NCBI GenBank assembly: GCA_049645705.1
Contig: JBARUK010000055.1
Span: 47,756 to 111,755, forward strand
Source: JBGNFV01 sp049645705
GTDB taxonomy: Bacteria; Bacteroidota; Bacteroidia; Cytophagales; Cyclobacteriaceae
Length of the DNA: 64,000 bases
Direction of reading: 5' to 3'
Each line of letters starts with the position of its first letter. Positions within the stretch are counted from its first letter, which is position 1. Below are positions 27,401 to 35,552 of this stretch, piece after piece. The notes below the pieces were generated by a model that saw only the letters and a list, made by a program, of their open reading frames with translations, made no database searches and had not been told where the DNA came from. Both the position numbers and the translations under genes were made by a program.

Positions 27401-27764
27401 ACCGGGTGAAGAAGGTGAAGAGGGACAACAGGGCACGAATGGCATGAAGCCTATTCTGGATAAGATGGAAGAATCCGAAATAGACTTGGTAAACAAGCAG
27501 ATTACGGAGGAAACCATTAATCGTCAGAAAGAGATCCTGACCAGGTTGCTGGAAGCAGAGGAATCTATGCGAGAGCGCGAAACCGAAAAGGAACGCAAAA
27601 GTGAGACTGCTTCTCAATACGCCCGCGAAGTACCCAAAGCATTTGAAGAGTATATACGGAATAAAGAAAAAGAGATCGAACTGCTTAAAACTATACCTCC
27701 AAGGCTAAACCCTTATTACAAAGAAGAGGTTAATAAGTATTTTGAAAGGATTAATAATAAATGA
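24435..27764 (+). CDS. DUF4175-type membrane protein with long coiled coil
   Basis: An 1109-residue envelope protein. Three hydrophobic segments lie at about residues 29-47, 60-78 and 157-176, followed by an extracytoplasmic beta-rich part to about 500. From about 500 to the end it is mostly Glu/Lys/Gln-rich coiled coil with Gln-Met-rich stretches (for example MQQQMADAMGMPQQ). This is the Bacteroidota/Chlorobi DUF4175 layout; function is unknown. It forms an ATGA overlap with the following HATPase gene. The antisense frames in this repetitive part are not genes. Confidence 0.82.
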   Translation: MSQDNSIDTLLRKLREYKRKYYLNKLLKGSILALALLLTAFLFANSVDYGFKLPSTGRTVIVIVFALVSLLTLVWYVIRPAYKLITNDRQLSNEEAARQIGKYFPDISDKLLNTLQLAGISDRDNALVQASIRQRTREINVVPFSSAINLGDNKRYLRYVIVPALAIMVIMLFVPQLFTESTPRLVKFNTEIIDEAPFSFNIPEQLQAFRNEDYTLTINTEGNTLPEDAFMELNGRRIKMKQGTESGQFIHTFSRIKQDLSFTIEAAGYSAGSHTIEVVDRPDLKNFAVFLDYPAYLKLEDKRLENTGNLQVPEGTNIKWTFNALASSEMGILFSDKDSLIPLKRESESVFAYEKQITSSQSYDISLKNAYSENKNKIRYTLDVIKDKSPQISLETLQDTLLYNYLIVGGNISDDHGISDLALYYRQVNENNNATSSYARIPLSFDRASNNQSYYYQWLLDSLAIREGSAIEYFVQVRDNDALNGRKATRTGVYKFSVPERRKVNEELEKAGKETQRKAEETLDKVEDLQKKIEDASNRLKGKNNFNWQDKKAIEELIKKREEIEKEIEQLQEKARNEAEKRSRFNQQDEEIGEKAEQLQELMEELLDDETKKLYEELQKLLEENMSLPEFQEQLDQIENKEENLKEELERTLELFKQMKMENKLDQTVQDLDDLIDKQEELKEKTDDKESDASQLEKEQEELNQEFEDLQKELDQLQELNQEMKRPKSMPDYQEERQEISEEMKKASEELQKNQKKKASQSQKNSGKKMEQMKQSLQQMQNNMQMSMMQENLGDLRQVVDNLIELSFDQENLLKQFREVSQSDPRFVELSQEQLKLEDDAQVIKDSLVALSERVFQLSSFITREMGKMNQHMEGSMDALKERNRGKALSEQQFAMTSMNNLALMLDDVLQQMQQQMADAMGMPQQKQGESSQPSLGQLQQQLNSEIQELKKSGKSGRKLSEELAKLAAEQERIRKALQQQMQNGTGGQPGEEGEEGQQGTNGMKPILDKMEESEIDLVNKQITEETINRQKEILTRLLEAEESMRERETEKERKSETASQYAREVPKAFEEYIRNKEKEIELLKTIPPRLNPYYKEEVNKYFERINNK

Positions 27765-28177
27765 TGCCTGTTAGCATGGACTCCATAAAGATTCAGATTC
27801 CCTCGTTGACCGAAAATATACGGATCATCGAAAGCTTTATTGATAACGCGAAGGAGAAATTTAGCCTTAATGATGATATCTACGGCAATATCATGATCGC
27901 TGTAACTGAATCGGTAACTAATGCCATCAAACACGGCAATAGCGGAGATAAGAATAAAAACGTCCACTTAAGCCTCGTTATACAGGACAGCCAGATCATT
28001 TTCACCATTAGAGATGAGGGAGAAGGGTTTGACTACACTACTTTGCCAGACCCCACATCACCGGAGAATATCGACAAGCCTGGTGGTAGAGGAATATTCC
28101 TTATGAAGCACCTTTGCGATGAGGTATCTTTCAAAGATGATGGCAGAATAGTAGAGCTAAGCTTTTATTTGAACTAA
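27761..28177 (+). CDS. RsbW-like serine kinase / anti-sigma HATPase
   Basis: A 138-residue GHKL ATPase of the anti-sigma-factor kinase type. The N-box is in VTESVTNAIKHGN, the G1 box is DEGEGFD, and the G2 region is GGRGIFLMKHLCD. Such proteins bind and inhibit a sigma factor and phosphorylate an anti-anti-sigma protein, but no sigma or STAS partner is adjacent. It overlaps the DUF4175 gene by four bases and is followed by ybeY after four bases, so the three are one transcript. Confidence 0.85.
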   Translation: MMPVSMDSIKIQIPSLTENIRIIESFIDNAKEKFSLNDDIYGNIMIAVTESVTNAIKHGNSGDKNKNVHLSLVIQDSQIIFTIRDEGEGFDYTTLPDPTSPENIDKPGGRGIFLMKHLCDEVSFKDDGRIVELSFYLN

Positions 28178-28181
28178 GGTC

Positions 28182-28634
28182 GTGGAAGAGATCAATTTCT
28201 TCTCAGAGGATATAGATTTCAATCTGAATGATGAAGAAGCTATCCGAACATGGCTTTTAGAGATTACAACTTCCAATGGGTACTCGCTCGATACTCTCAA
28301 CTATATCTTCTGTTCCGATGAATACCTTCTCAAGATCAACATCGAATATTTAGCTCACGATACATATACTGACATAGTTACTTTTGATAATAGTGAGTTA
28401 GCGAAAACTATCGAGGGAGATATTTTTATCAGCATCGACAGAATAAAAGAAAACTCAACGGAGTTGGGAACTTTATTAGAGGAAGAATTACATAGAGTAA
28501 TGGCTCACGGTTTACTTCACTTGTTAGGGCAAGGGGATAAACTACCTAGTGAGAAAATTGAAATGACTAGCCGAGAGGATCTTTGTCTTGATTTAAGGGG
28601 CCAAAAATTGATAAGCACGAAACGTTCCACGTGA
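28182..28634 (+). CDS. ybeY: Endoribonuclease YbeY (16S rRNA maturation)
   Basis: A 150-residue zinc-dependent rRNA-processing endonuclease. The metal site reads MAHGLLHLLGQGDK; two His of the usual HGxLHLxGyDH are present, while the third is replaced by GDK. My recollection is that this replacement is common in Bacteroidota YbeY. TDIVTFDN is also typical. The start is GTG, with no nearby ATG. The stop codon TGA lies inside the first parS-like palindrome, so that site overlaps coding sequence. Confidence 0.87.
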   Translation: MEEINFFSEDIDFNLNDEEAIRTWLLEITTSNGYSLDTLNYIFCSDEYLLKINIEYLAHDTYTDIVTFDNSELAKTIEGDIFISIDRIKENSTELGTLLEEELHRVMAHGLLHLLGQGDKLPSEKIEMTSREDLCLDLRGQKLISTKRST

Positions 28635-28638
28635 AACG
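28623..28638. other. parS-like site 1 (overlaps the ybeY stop)
   Basis: CGTTCCACGTGAAACG matches TGTTYCACGTGRAACA except at the two outermost bases. The palindrome extends to 22 bases (28620-28641) with one mismatched pair. It sits at the end of ybeY. Confidence 0.7.
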
Positions 28639-28669
28639 TTTGTTATTTTTGCACCTATAAATAAGTAAG

Positions 28670-28685
28670 TGTTCCACGTGGAACA
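28670..28685. other. parS site 2 (exact consensus)
   Basis: TGTTCCACGTGGAACA is an exact, fully palindromic ParB-site consensus, extended to a perfect 22-base palindrome at 28667-28688 and followed by six T. The T run means it could also end transcription of the ybeY operon. Confidence 0.8.
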
Positions 28686-28710
28686 CTTTTTTGCGTTTTC
28701 ATGAAGTAAA

Positions 28711-28726
28711 TGTTTCACGTGGAACA
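28711..28726. other. parS site 3 (before mnmG)
   Basis: TGTTTCACGTGGAACA agrees with TGTTYCACGTGRAACA at every position and ends 17 bases before the mnmG start codon. With sites 1 and 2 it makes three sites in 104 bp. Confidence 0.78.
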
Positions 28727-28743
28727 TTAAATATATTAGCTGA

Positions 28744-30609
28744 ATGTTTTCAGAGTACGATATTATTGTAGTAGGAGCAGGGCATGCAGGTTGTGAAGCA
28801 GCCTTTGCAGCCGCTAAAATGGGCTCATCCGTTTTGCTTGCCACTATGAACATGAATACTATTGCTCAAATGTCGTGTAATCCGGCAATGGGTGGTGTGG
28901 CCAAAGGACAGATAGTAAGAGAAATTGATGCCCTCGGGGGAATGTCCGGAATTATTACTGATAAATCCGCCATTCAATTCCGTATGCTCAATAGATCCAA
29001 AGGTCCAGCCATGTGGAGTCCAAGAACACAAAATGACCGCATGCGCTTTGCCGAAGAGTGGAGAATGACCCTTGAAAATACACTTGGAGTAGATTTCTGG
29101 CAAGAAATGGTCAATGGTCTGCTGGTTGAAGGTGATAGGGTAGTAGGCGTAACCACAAGCCTTGGCTTGGAAATACGTGCTAAAGCTGTGATTCTAACTA
29201 ACGGAACTTTCCTAAACGGAATCATCCATATAGGAGAAAAGCAGTTTGGTGGTGGAAGAACGGGAGAGAGGGCATCCAAAGGAATAACCGAACAGCTTGT
29301 GCAGTTGGGTTTTGAAGCAGGGCGCATGAAAACCGGAACACCACCGAGAATAGATGGTCGTAGCCTTGACTATAGTAAAATGGAAGAGCAGGCAGGAGAC
29401 AAAAACCCTGCCAAGTTTAGCTACTCTCAGGAAACTAAACCATTAGTCAGACAAAGAAGCTGTCATATTACCTATACTAATCCTGAAGTTCACGAGATAT
29501 TAGAAACAGGCTTCGAAAGAAGTCCTATGTTCAATGGAAGGATACAAGGTATTGGACCAAGATATTGCCCCTCTATTGAGGATAAGATCAATCGATTCTC
29601 AGAGAGAGATCGTCACCAAATATTTGTAGAGCCCGAGGGCTGGCAAACTGTTGAAGTATACGTCAATGGCTTTTCAACTAGTCTGCCGGAGGATATTCAA
29701 CAAAAAGCACTTAGAAAAATCAAAGGCTTCGAAAAGGCGAAAATGTTCAGGCCTGGATATGCTATAGAATATGATTACTTTCCGCCTACCCAGCTCAAAC
29801 TGACCCTGGAAACAAAGCTCCTTGAGAACCTCTACTTTGCCGGACAGATCAATGGAACTACCGGTTATGAAGAAGCTGCATGCCAAGGCTTAATGGCTGG
29901 TATAAATGCCCATCGTAAAATAAAAGTACAGGAACCTGTCGTATTGAACAGGTCTGAGGCTTACATAGGTGTATTAATAGATGATCTAATTAATAAAGGC
30001 ACAGAAGAACCGTACCGCATGTTTACCTCCAGGGCTGAGTTCAGAATACTGCTGAGACAGGATAATGCAGATCTCAGGCTCACTAAAACCGGCCATAGCC
30101 TCGGTCTGGCCAGCGATGCACGCCTGGAAAAAATCCTCGATAAGCAAAATGAGATCAAGGATCTATACGGCATAATCAATACGCATAAGGTAAAACCGGA
30201 TGAGGTAAATGAAGAACTCTCTGATATGAACACAGCAACTATCAGGGAAAAAGTATCGGTCATTAATCTTCTGAAGAGGCCACAGTTAGGTATAGAACAT
30301 ATCAGAAGGTTGGATAAAGAACTATCGGAACAGATAGATAATTTCAGTTCAGAATCTTGTGAGCAGGTAGAAATCCAGATCAAATACCAGAACTATATAG
30401 ATAAAGAACAAAAGCTGGCTGAAAAGATCACCTCACTGGATCAGGAAAGATTACCCGCTAACTTTGATTATGGTAAAATACCAGCCCTGTCTTCAGAAGC
30501 AAAAGAAAAGCTTAACAAGATACGGCCTGAAACAATAGGCCAGGCATCACGGATCAGCGGAGTAAATCCCGCCGACATATCCATTATAATGGTTTATCTA
30601 GGTAAATAA
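28744..30609 (+). CDS. mnmG: tRNA uridine-5-carboxymethylaminomethyl modification enzyme MnmG (GidA)
   Basis: FAD enzyme that with MnmE modifies U34 of several tRNAs. At 621 residues it has the normal length. The FAD dinucleotide motif is VVGAGHAGCEAA, followed by MSCNPAMGGVAKGQIVREIDALGG, GGRTGERAS, KTGTPPRIDGRS and GTTGYEEAACQG. The ATG at 28744 starts right before the FAD fold. The parS sites lie in its leader; gidA/mnmG lies near oriC in several bacterial groups. The gene is three bases before the methyltransferase gene and heads a three-gene unit. Confidence 0.96.
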   Translation: MFSEYDIIVVGAGHAGCEAAFAAAKMGSSVLLATMNMNTIAQMSCNPAMGGVAKGQIVREIDALGGMSGIITDKSAIQFRMLNRSKGPAMWSPRTQNDRMRFAEEWRMTLENTLGVDFWQEMVNGLLVEGDRVVGVTTSLGLEIRAKAVILTNGTFLNGIIHIGEKQFGGGRTGERASKGITEQLVQLGFEAGRMKTGTPPRIDGRSLDYSKMEEQAGDKNPAKFSYSQETKPLVRQRSCHITYTNPEVHEILETGFERSPMFNGRIQGIGPRYCPSIEDKINRFSERDRHQIFVEPEGWQTVEVYVNGFSTSLPEDIQQKALRKIKGFEKAKMFRPGYAIEYDYFPPTQLKLTLETKLLENLYFAGQINGTTGYEEAACQGLMAGINAHRKIKVQEPVVLNRSEAYIGVLIDDLINKGTEEPYRMFTSRAEFRILLRQDNADLRLTKTGHSLGLASDARLEKILDKQNEIKDLYGIINTHKVKPDEVNEELSDMNTATIREKVSVINLLKRPQLGIEHIRRLDKELSEQIDNFSSESCEQVEIQIKYQNYIDKEQKLAEKITSLDQERLPANFDYGKIPALSSEAKEKLNKIRPETIGQASRISGVNPADISIIMVYLGK

Positions 30610-30612
30610 TCT

Positions 30613-31494
30613 ATGTATATACGATTAGAAAAATGCCCACTTTGCAAGAGTGGGCATTTCCATAATTATATGATCGTAAAAGATCACATGGTAAGTCAGG
30701 AAAGTTTCGCCATATCAGAGTGCGAAAACTGCAGGCTCAGATTTACCAATCCCCGCCCTAAATCAGATGAGCTTTCTAAATACTATGAATCTGAAGCCTA
30801 CATAAGTCATAGCGGAAAATCCTACGGCTTAATATCACCTATCTATAAGCTTGTTCGCCAGTATGCCATCCGCAATAAGGTAGGCCTTATAAATAAGTAC
30901 GCGCACAAGAAGGCCCGCCTTCTGGATATAGGATGTGGTACCGGCAGCTTCCTGTCAGCAGCAGCTAAAAACGGATGGGAGGCTACAGGTGTGGAGGTAA
31001 ATAATGAAGCACGATCTATAGCTCAAAAAGAAAGCAATGCGAACATATACCCTTCAATATTTGATTTACCAGCTAAATCGAAATATGAAGTCATTACCAT
31101 GTGGCATGTTTTAGAACACGTATATAACCTGGAAGACACGCTAAAAAGAATAAAAGAGCTATTAATCACAAAAGGTGTCCTTATACTTGCTTTACCAAAT
31201 AGTAACTCTGCCGATGCAAATATGTATAGAGAATACTGGGCAGGATACGATGTTCCTAGACACCTCTATCATTTTACCCAGCCATCTGTGAAATTCCTTA
31301 GTAAAGAATATAAGTTGAAGTTTAAGGAAATATACCCTATGGTCTTCGACTCATACTACGTTTCCCTGCTGTCTGAGAAATACCTTACCGGGAAATCTGG
31401 ATACTGGAAAGCTGTGAAAAACGGATTTAATTCTAACCGCCACGCCAAGAAAACTCAGGAGTATTCAAGTCTTATTTATATTTTGAAAAAATGA
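30613..31494 (+). CDS. Class I SAM-dependent methyltransferase with N-terminal zinc ribbon
   Basis: A 293-residue enzyme. The N-terminus has two Cys pairs (CPLC and CENC) that form a zinc ribbon; the SAM motif I is LLDIGCGTGSFL, and motif-post-I and the later WHVLEHV are typical of the Methyltransf_23 group. Substrate is unknown; similar genes act in sugar or lipid modification. It follows mnmG by three bases and overlaps the next gene by four (ATGA), so it is translationally coupled. Confidence 0.85.
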   Translation: MYIRLEKCPLCKSGHFHNYMIVKDHMVSQESFAISECENCRLRFTNPRPKSDELSKYYESEAYISHSGKSYGLISPIYKLVRQYAIRNKVGLINKYAHKKARLLDIGCGTGSFLSAAAKNGWEATGVEVNNEARSIAQKESNANIYPSIFDLPAKSKYEVITMWHVLEHVYNLEDTLKRIKELLITKGVLILALPNSNSADANMYREYWAGYDVPRHLYHFTQPSVKFLSKEYKLKFKEIYPMVFDSYYVSLLSEKYLTGKSGYWKAVKNGFNSNRHAKKTQEYSSLIYILKK

Positions 31495-33203
31495 GAATAC
31501 TGAATTGCGCAATTAATCTGCTAACAATACTCTGCATCGTAGGCTGCGCAAATGTCTCTACACCTACCGGTGGCCCAAGAGATGAGCAGGCACCAGAGTT
31601 GTTATCAGCCATTCCCAGGGACAATAGTACCGAAGTCAGATCACGGGATATTGTACTCGAGTTCGATGAAGACGTCAGACTTGACAATTTATCTCAGCAA
31701 CTGATCATTACCCCAAGGCTCGACATAGCTTACAAGTCTCAGGTAAAAAGGAACATTGTTACTCTCCAGTTCGAAGAAAACCTCCCGGATAATACCACTT
31801 TTACCTTCAGCTTTAGAGAAGCTATTAAGGACATTACCGAAGGAAATGCCGCCGAAAATCTTACCCTTGCCTTCAGCACCGGCCCTTATATAGATTCACT
31901 CACCTTGTCTGGAAATGTAAATGACCTGCTAACCGGAAAGCCTGTAGAGAAAGCTACACTTGGGCTTTACCAAGTGGGCGACACTATTACTATTTTTAAC
32001 GGGAAGCCCTATTACTTCACGCAAAGTAATGCATCCGGACAGTTCACATTTGAAAACCTGAAAGAAGGTCAATACCACATATATGCCTGGAATGACAAAA
32101 ATGAAAACCTGGAGCTAGACGGAAGAAACGAGGCCTACGCTTTCAGAAAAGATCTCATCACAATTGAGTCTTCCGATTCAATATCAGCATTGAGCCTGGT
32201 ACAAATAGACTATAGAGACCTGGCATCAGTCTATAGCCGTCCATCAGGTACCTACTACGACCTTAAGTTCAATAAAGGAATCACTGACTACACAGTTACC
32301 TATCCCTCCGCTGATACTCTAGTCTCTATGTACAAGCCAGATCAGAACCTCATCAGATGGTACCCTTCACAAGTCCGTGATAGCATCCAAGCCTATATTA
32401 CAGTATCCGACTCCATAATGACCGACGCATGGACAGATACGCTTTACATAAAGTTCAATGCTCAATCACGGTCAAAACCTGAAGCCTTCACTTATAAAAC
32501 AGAGCCGACAAGCAGTAAGATCACCAGAAACCAGTCTTTCGACTTAAGCTTCTCAAAACCGGTCATAAGCGTAAATAAGGAACTGATAACTTTTCGATTC
32601 GATTCTCTCAATGTGCTGCCTTCTGATTCACTTACCTTCGATTGGAATAACAGCAGAACAAAACTTACGTTGAAGCCAGATTTGAAAGAAAGGCCACTAA
32701 ATGTGTATGACTCTATAAATACACCGTTAAATAATCTGCCTGATTCTGCGACAGAGGAAGAAATAAACATCCTGCGAAACCAGGTAAACCAGTTCAATAG
32801 CAACTCTGGTAAAACATTTGAGATAGTACTGGAAAAGGGAGCCTTTGTGAGCATGCAAAGTGACAGTTCAGAGGCCAAACTGCTTCCATACACCTTTTCC
32901 AAACCAAGTGATTATGCAGTCATAGCCGGCACCATAAATACTGAGAAGCCAGCCTATATCGTTCAGTTAATAAACAGCAACAGTGAAGTAGTCAAAGAGG
33001 TCCGTAATGAGGCTTCCTACAGGTTTACAAACGTACCTCCCGGCGACTACACAATCCGCGTACTTATAGATACAAACGGCAACGGAAGATGGGATCCGGG
33101 CAACATTTTGGAAAACCAATTACCTGAACCAGTCTATTTTTACGAAAAAGTTATCCCATTAAAGGCTAACTGGGAGGTTGTTGACGAAAACCTAAGCTTT
33201 TGA
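31491..33203 (+). CDS. Big_5-type Ig-domain lipoprotein
   Basis: A 570-residue lipoprotein (lipobox CIVGC, Cys19) opening with TPTGGPRDEQAPELLSAIP, the typical start of the Bacteroidota Ig-like Big_5 family, then an Ig-like part (VLEFDEDVRLDNL, about residues 40-130), a carboxypeptidase-regulatory-like segment and a second Ig-like half. Function is unknown; surface or periplasmic location is expected. Its stop at 33203 marks the left edge of the probable oriC. Confidence 0.82.
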   Translation: MRILNCAINLLTILCIVGCANVSTPTGGPRDEQAPELLSAIPRDNSTEVRSRDIVLEFDEDVRLDNLSQQLIITPRLDIAYKSQVKRNIVTLQFEENLPDNTTFTFSFREAIKDITEGNAAENLTLAFSTGPYIDSLTLSGNVNDLLTGKPVEKATLGLYQVGDTITIFNGKPYYFTQSNASGQFTFENLKEGQYHIYAWNDKNENLELDGRNEAYAFRKDLITIESSDSISALSLVQIDYRDLASVYSRPSGTYYDLKFNKGITDYTVTYPSADTLVSMYKPDQNLIRWYPSQVRDSIQAYITVSDSIMTDAWTDTLYIKFNAQSRSKPEAFTYKTEPTSSKITRNQSFDLSFSKPVISVNKELITFRFDSLNVLPSDSLTFDWNNSRTKLTLKPDLKERPLNVYDSINTPLNNLPDSATEEEINILRNQVNQFNSNSGKTFEIVLEKGAFVSMQSDSSEAKLLPYTFSKPSDYAVIAGTINTEKPAYIVQLINSNSEVVKEVRNEASYRFTNVPPGDYTIRVLIDTNGNGRWDPGNILENQLPEPVYFYEKVIPLKANWEVVDENLSF

Positions 33204-33567
33204 TAACATGTGAATAACTGTTGATAGGCTGAGGATAACTCTAAAGTAATGCACAGGTAAAACCCGGATAAACTGAAAACCGGCCATGTTGAATAAGTGC
33301 CGTGGATAACTGCCGTTTTAGTGAACGACTACACACAGGTTAATCCACAGCGATAGACAAAAAAATTCTTATCAACAAAGTAGTTAAAAGTTGAGTATAA
33401 AGTTTTATTCATTTGAAAATCAATTACTTACGTTGTGGATTACATGTGGAAAAGTACAGAATAATCGAGAAGTAACTCACAATTGGGAATCCCAAAACTA
33501 AGCGTTGAAAGTTTTCCACCTATCCACACCATAGAGATAATAATAAGATAATAGTATATATAAATGT
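33204..33567. other. Probable chromosomal replication origin (oriC)
   Basis: A gene-free tract with many DnaA-box-like nonamers. One box fits TTATNCACA exactly on the minus strand (TGTGAATAA, 33209-33217). One-mismatch boxes are 33230-33238 (TGAGGATAA), 33301-33309 (CGTGGATAA), 33341-33349 (TAATCCACA), 33369-33377 (TTATCAACA), 33434-33442 (TGTGGATTA), 33445-33453 (TGTGGAAAA) and 33520-33528 (CTATCCACA). The right end (33531-33567) and 33355-33420 are AT-rich and could unwind. The parS cluster 4.5 kb away supports the call. There is no dnaA gene in the window, and I could not compute GC skew. Confidence 0.72.
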
Positions 33568-33609
33568 GTGATTAATATGAGAACGTGGAAATCTATCTTA
33601 TGCCTGCCG

Positions 33610-33648
33610 ACGGGTTCGGAGTCCCGTAGGATTTCAAAAAGAAATCCT
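33610..33648 (+). repeat. Two tandem hairpins before the TPR gene
   Basis: ACGGG (33610-33614) pairs with CCCGT (33623-33627) around an eight-base loop beginning TTCG, then AGGATTTC (33628-33635) pairs with GAAATCCT (33641-33648) around AAAAA. The second hairpin ends six bases before the ATG at 33655. The first resembles a tRNA T-arm but the loop is one base too long. Confidence 0.6.
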
Positions 33649-33654
33649 TTGCAG

Positions 33655-35484
33655 ATGATCCTGAGAATCTCTTTGTCATTGGTCATGCTTATTTTGATTC
33701 CTTGCTTTACCGCCTTAGGGCAGATAGATCAGGAAGCTGAAGAGAACCTGCAACTGGCCAACGAATACTATTCACAGGGAGAATTTGAAAAAGCCCGCCT
33801 GGTATATGACGAGCTGGTTCGTGATACGCGGCTCATACCTGTTATCCACGTCAACTATTTTGATATTCTGCTCAATCAGCAGGACTATAAGGCTGCCCAT
33901 TCGTACCTGAAAAAAATAAGGCGTTACTATCCTGACAACATACGGTATCAGATAGACGAAGGTGAAATACTGAGAAGAAAAGATAATGAAGAGGCAGCGC
34001 GAGATTACTGGGCCGAGCTGGTAGACCAACACGAGGATAATAACCAATACTTGCGTATCCTGGCGCAGAATTTTATAGACCGGAACCTGCTGGTACTGGC
34101 TGAGAAGGCGTATGTCACCGCCAGGCGGAATACGCCGGCACCGGCTGCGTTTACCCTGGAGCTGGCCACTGTATACAGACTGCAGGGTAATAAGCAGAAG
34201 ATGGTAGACGAATACCTGGCATTTGCGAGTAACCGGCCGGAAAACATCAGTTACGTGCAGAATGTAATGCAGGCCGTGATGAAGGATCAGGACCTTGATA
34301 ACCTGGAAACATACCTTTTTGATAAAGTGCAGGAAAATCCGGAAAGTGGAGTCTATAACGAAATGCTCGTGTGGGTAGCTCTTCAGAAGAAGGACTTTTA
34401 CGGTGCCTTTATCCAGGCGCGTGCCATGGATAAGCGACTGAGAACCCAGGGAGAGAATACCATGAAAATAGGGAGAATAGCCCTGGAAAACCAGGAATAT
34501 GAAACCGCGGTAAAGGTATTCGACTATATGGCAAAGGAATATCCTGAAGGACCCTACTATCAGCTTGCAGGAAGAATGCGTATCCATAGCCGTGAAGAGC
34601 TGGTGAAGAATACCTACCCGGTGGATACCACCGACGTAAGAGCCCTTGCAGAAGACTATGAAGAGTTGATAAACCGGCTCGGCAACTCAAACCAAGCGCT
34701 CGAAGCTATGCGAAGCAAGGCATTATTGCATGCTTTCTACCTGGATGAGACAGAAATAGCCGTCCGGCTACTGAAAAATGTGATCTCTACGCCCAGGGCA
34801 GAACGCAGGATCGTTTCCAAAAGTAAGATTGACCTGGGAGACATCTACCTTCTCATTGGCGAACCCTGGGAAAGCACCCTGCTGTATAGTCAGGCAGAGA
34901 AGGCAGAAAAGGAAGATCTGATTGGTTACGAAGCCAAGCTGAAGAACGCTAAACTAAACTACTATGCTGGTGACTTTCAGCTGGCGCAGGAGCACCTGGA
35001 TATCCTGAAGCAGGCTACCACTCGTGACATAGCTAACGATGCCATGGATCTGAGCCTGATGATCAAGGACAACACCATCCTGGATACTACCGATGCGGCC
35101 ATGAAGCAATTTGCACGCGTGCAGCTTATGTTGTTCCAAAATCAAACCCAAAAGGCTATGGATGCACTTAATGCCATGCTTAAAGAGTTCGAAGGCCATA
35201 GCCTTACGGATGAAATATGGTACCAGCAAGCCACCATACTACGAAAGGCTGGTAAATTTGAAGAGGCTTTGAGTAAACTGGAGCAAATAGAGACTAAGTT
35301 TTCTGCCGATATTCTGGGAGATGATGCTTTGTACACCCAGGGTATTATCTACGAAGAAGACCTCAAACAGAAAGAACAGGCTATGGAAATCTTCCGCAGC
35401 TTTATGGTGCAGTATCCCGGTAGTATCTATGCCGCTGATGCACGTAAAAGATTCCGTATGCTACGTGGCGATCTTGTAAATTAA
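33655..35484 (+). CDS. Exported TPR-repeat protein
   Basis: A 609-residue protein with signal peptide (MILRISLSLVMLILIPCFTALG) and several tetratricopeptide repeats in the N-terminal half (for example NEYYSQGEFEKARLVYDEL and NQQDYKAAHSYLKKI) and again near the C-terminus (AGKFEEALSKLEQI). It is probably a periplasmic scaffold. I chose the ATG at 33655 because it starts the signal peptide and lies after the double hairpin; the ATG at 33577 or GTG at 33568 would add 26-29 residues without export features. Confidence 0.82.
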   Translation: MILRISLSLVMLILIPCFTALGQIDQEAEENLQLANEYYSQGEFEKARLVYDELVRDTRLIPVIHVNYFDILLNQQDYKAAHSYLKKIRRYYPDNIRYQIDEGEILRRKDNEEAARDYWAELVDQHEDNNQYLRILAQNFIDRNLLVLAEKAYVTARRNTPAPAAFTLELATVYRLQGNKQKMVDEYLAFASNRPENISYVQNVMQAVMKDQDLDNLETYLFDKVQENPESGVYNEMLVWVALQKKDFYGAFIQARAMDKRLRTQGENTMKIGRIALENQEYETAVKVFDYMAKEYPEGPYYQLAGRMRIHSREELVKNTYPVDTTDVRALAEDYEELINRLGNSNQALEAMRSKALLHAFYLDETEIAVRLLKNVISTPRAERRIVSKSKIDLGDIYLLIGEPWESTLLYSQAEKAEKEDLIGYEAKLKNAKLNYYAGDFQLAQEHLDILKQATTRDIANDAMDLSLMIKDNTILDTTDAAMKQFARVQLMLFQNQTQKAMDALNAMLKEFEGHSLTDEIWYQQATILRKAGKFEEALSKLEQIETKFSADILGDDALYTQGIIYEEDLKQKEQAMEIFRSFMVQYPGSIYAADARKRFRMLRGDLVN

Positions 35485-35552
35485 TTTTTTGCGGGTATGG
35501 CATAGTTCAGTCAAAAGTTCTTTATTGGGGATAATCAACAAACCCAAGCTCA

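Noticed and set aside
27002..27517. Minus-strand frame of 171 codons in the DUF4175 gene
   Set aside because: It is the complement of the Gln/Lys/Glu-rich coiled coil, which gives Cys/Ser/Phe-rich nonsense.
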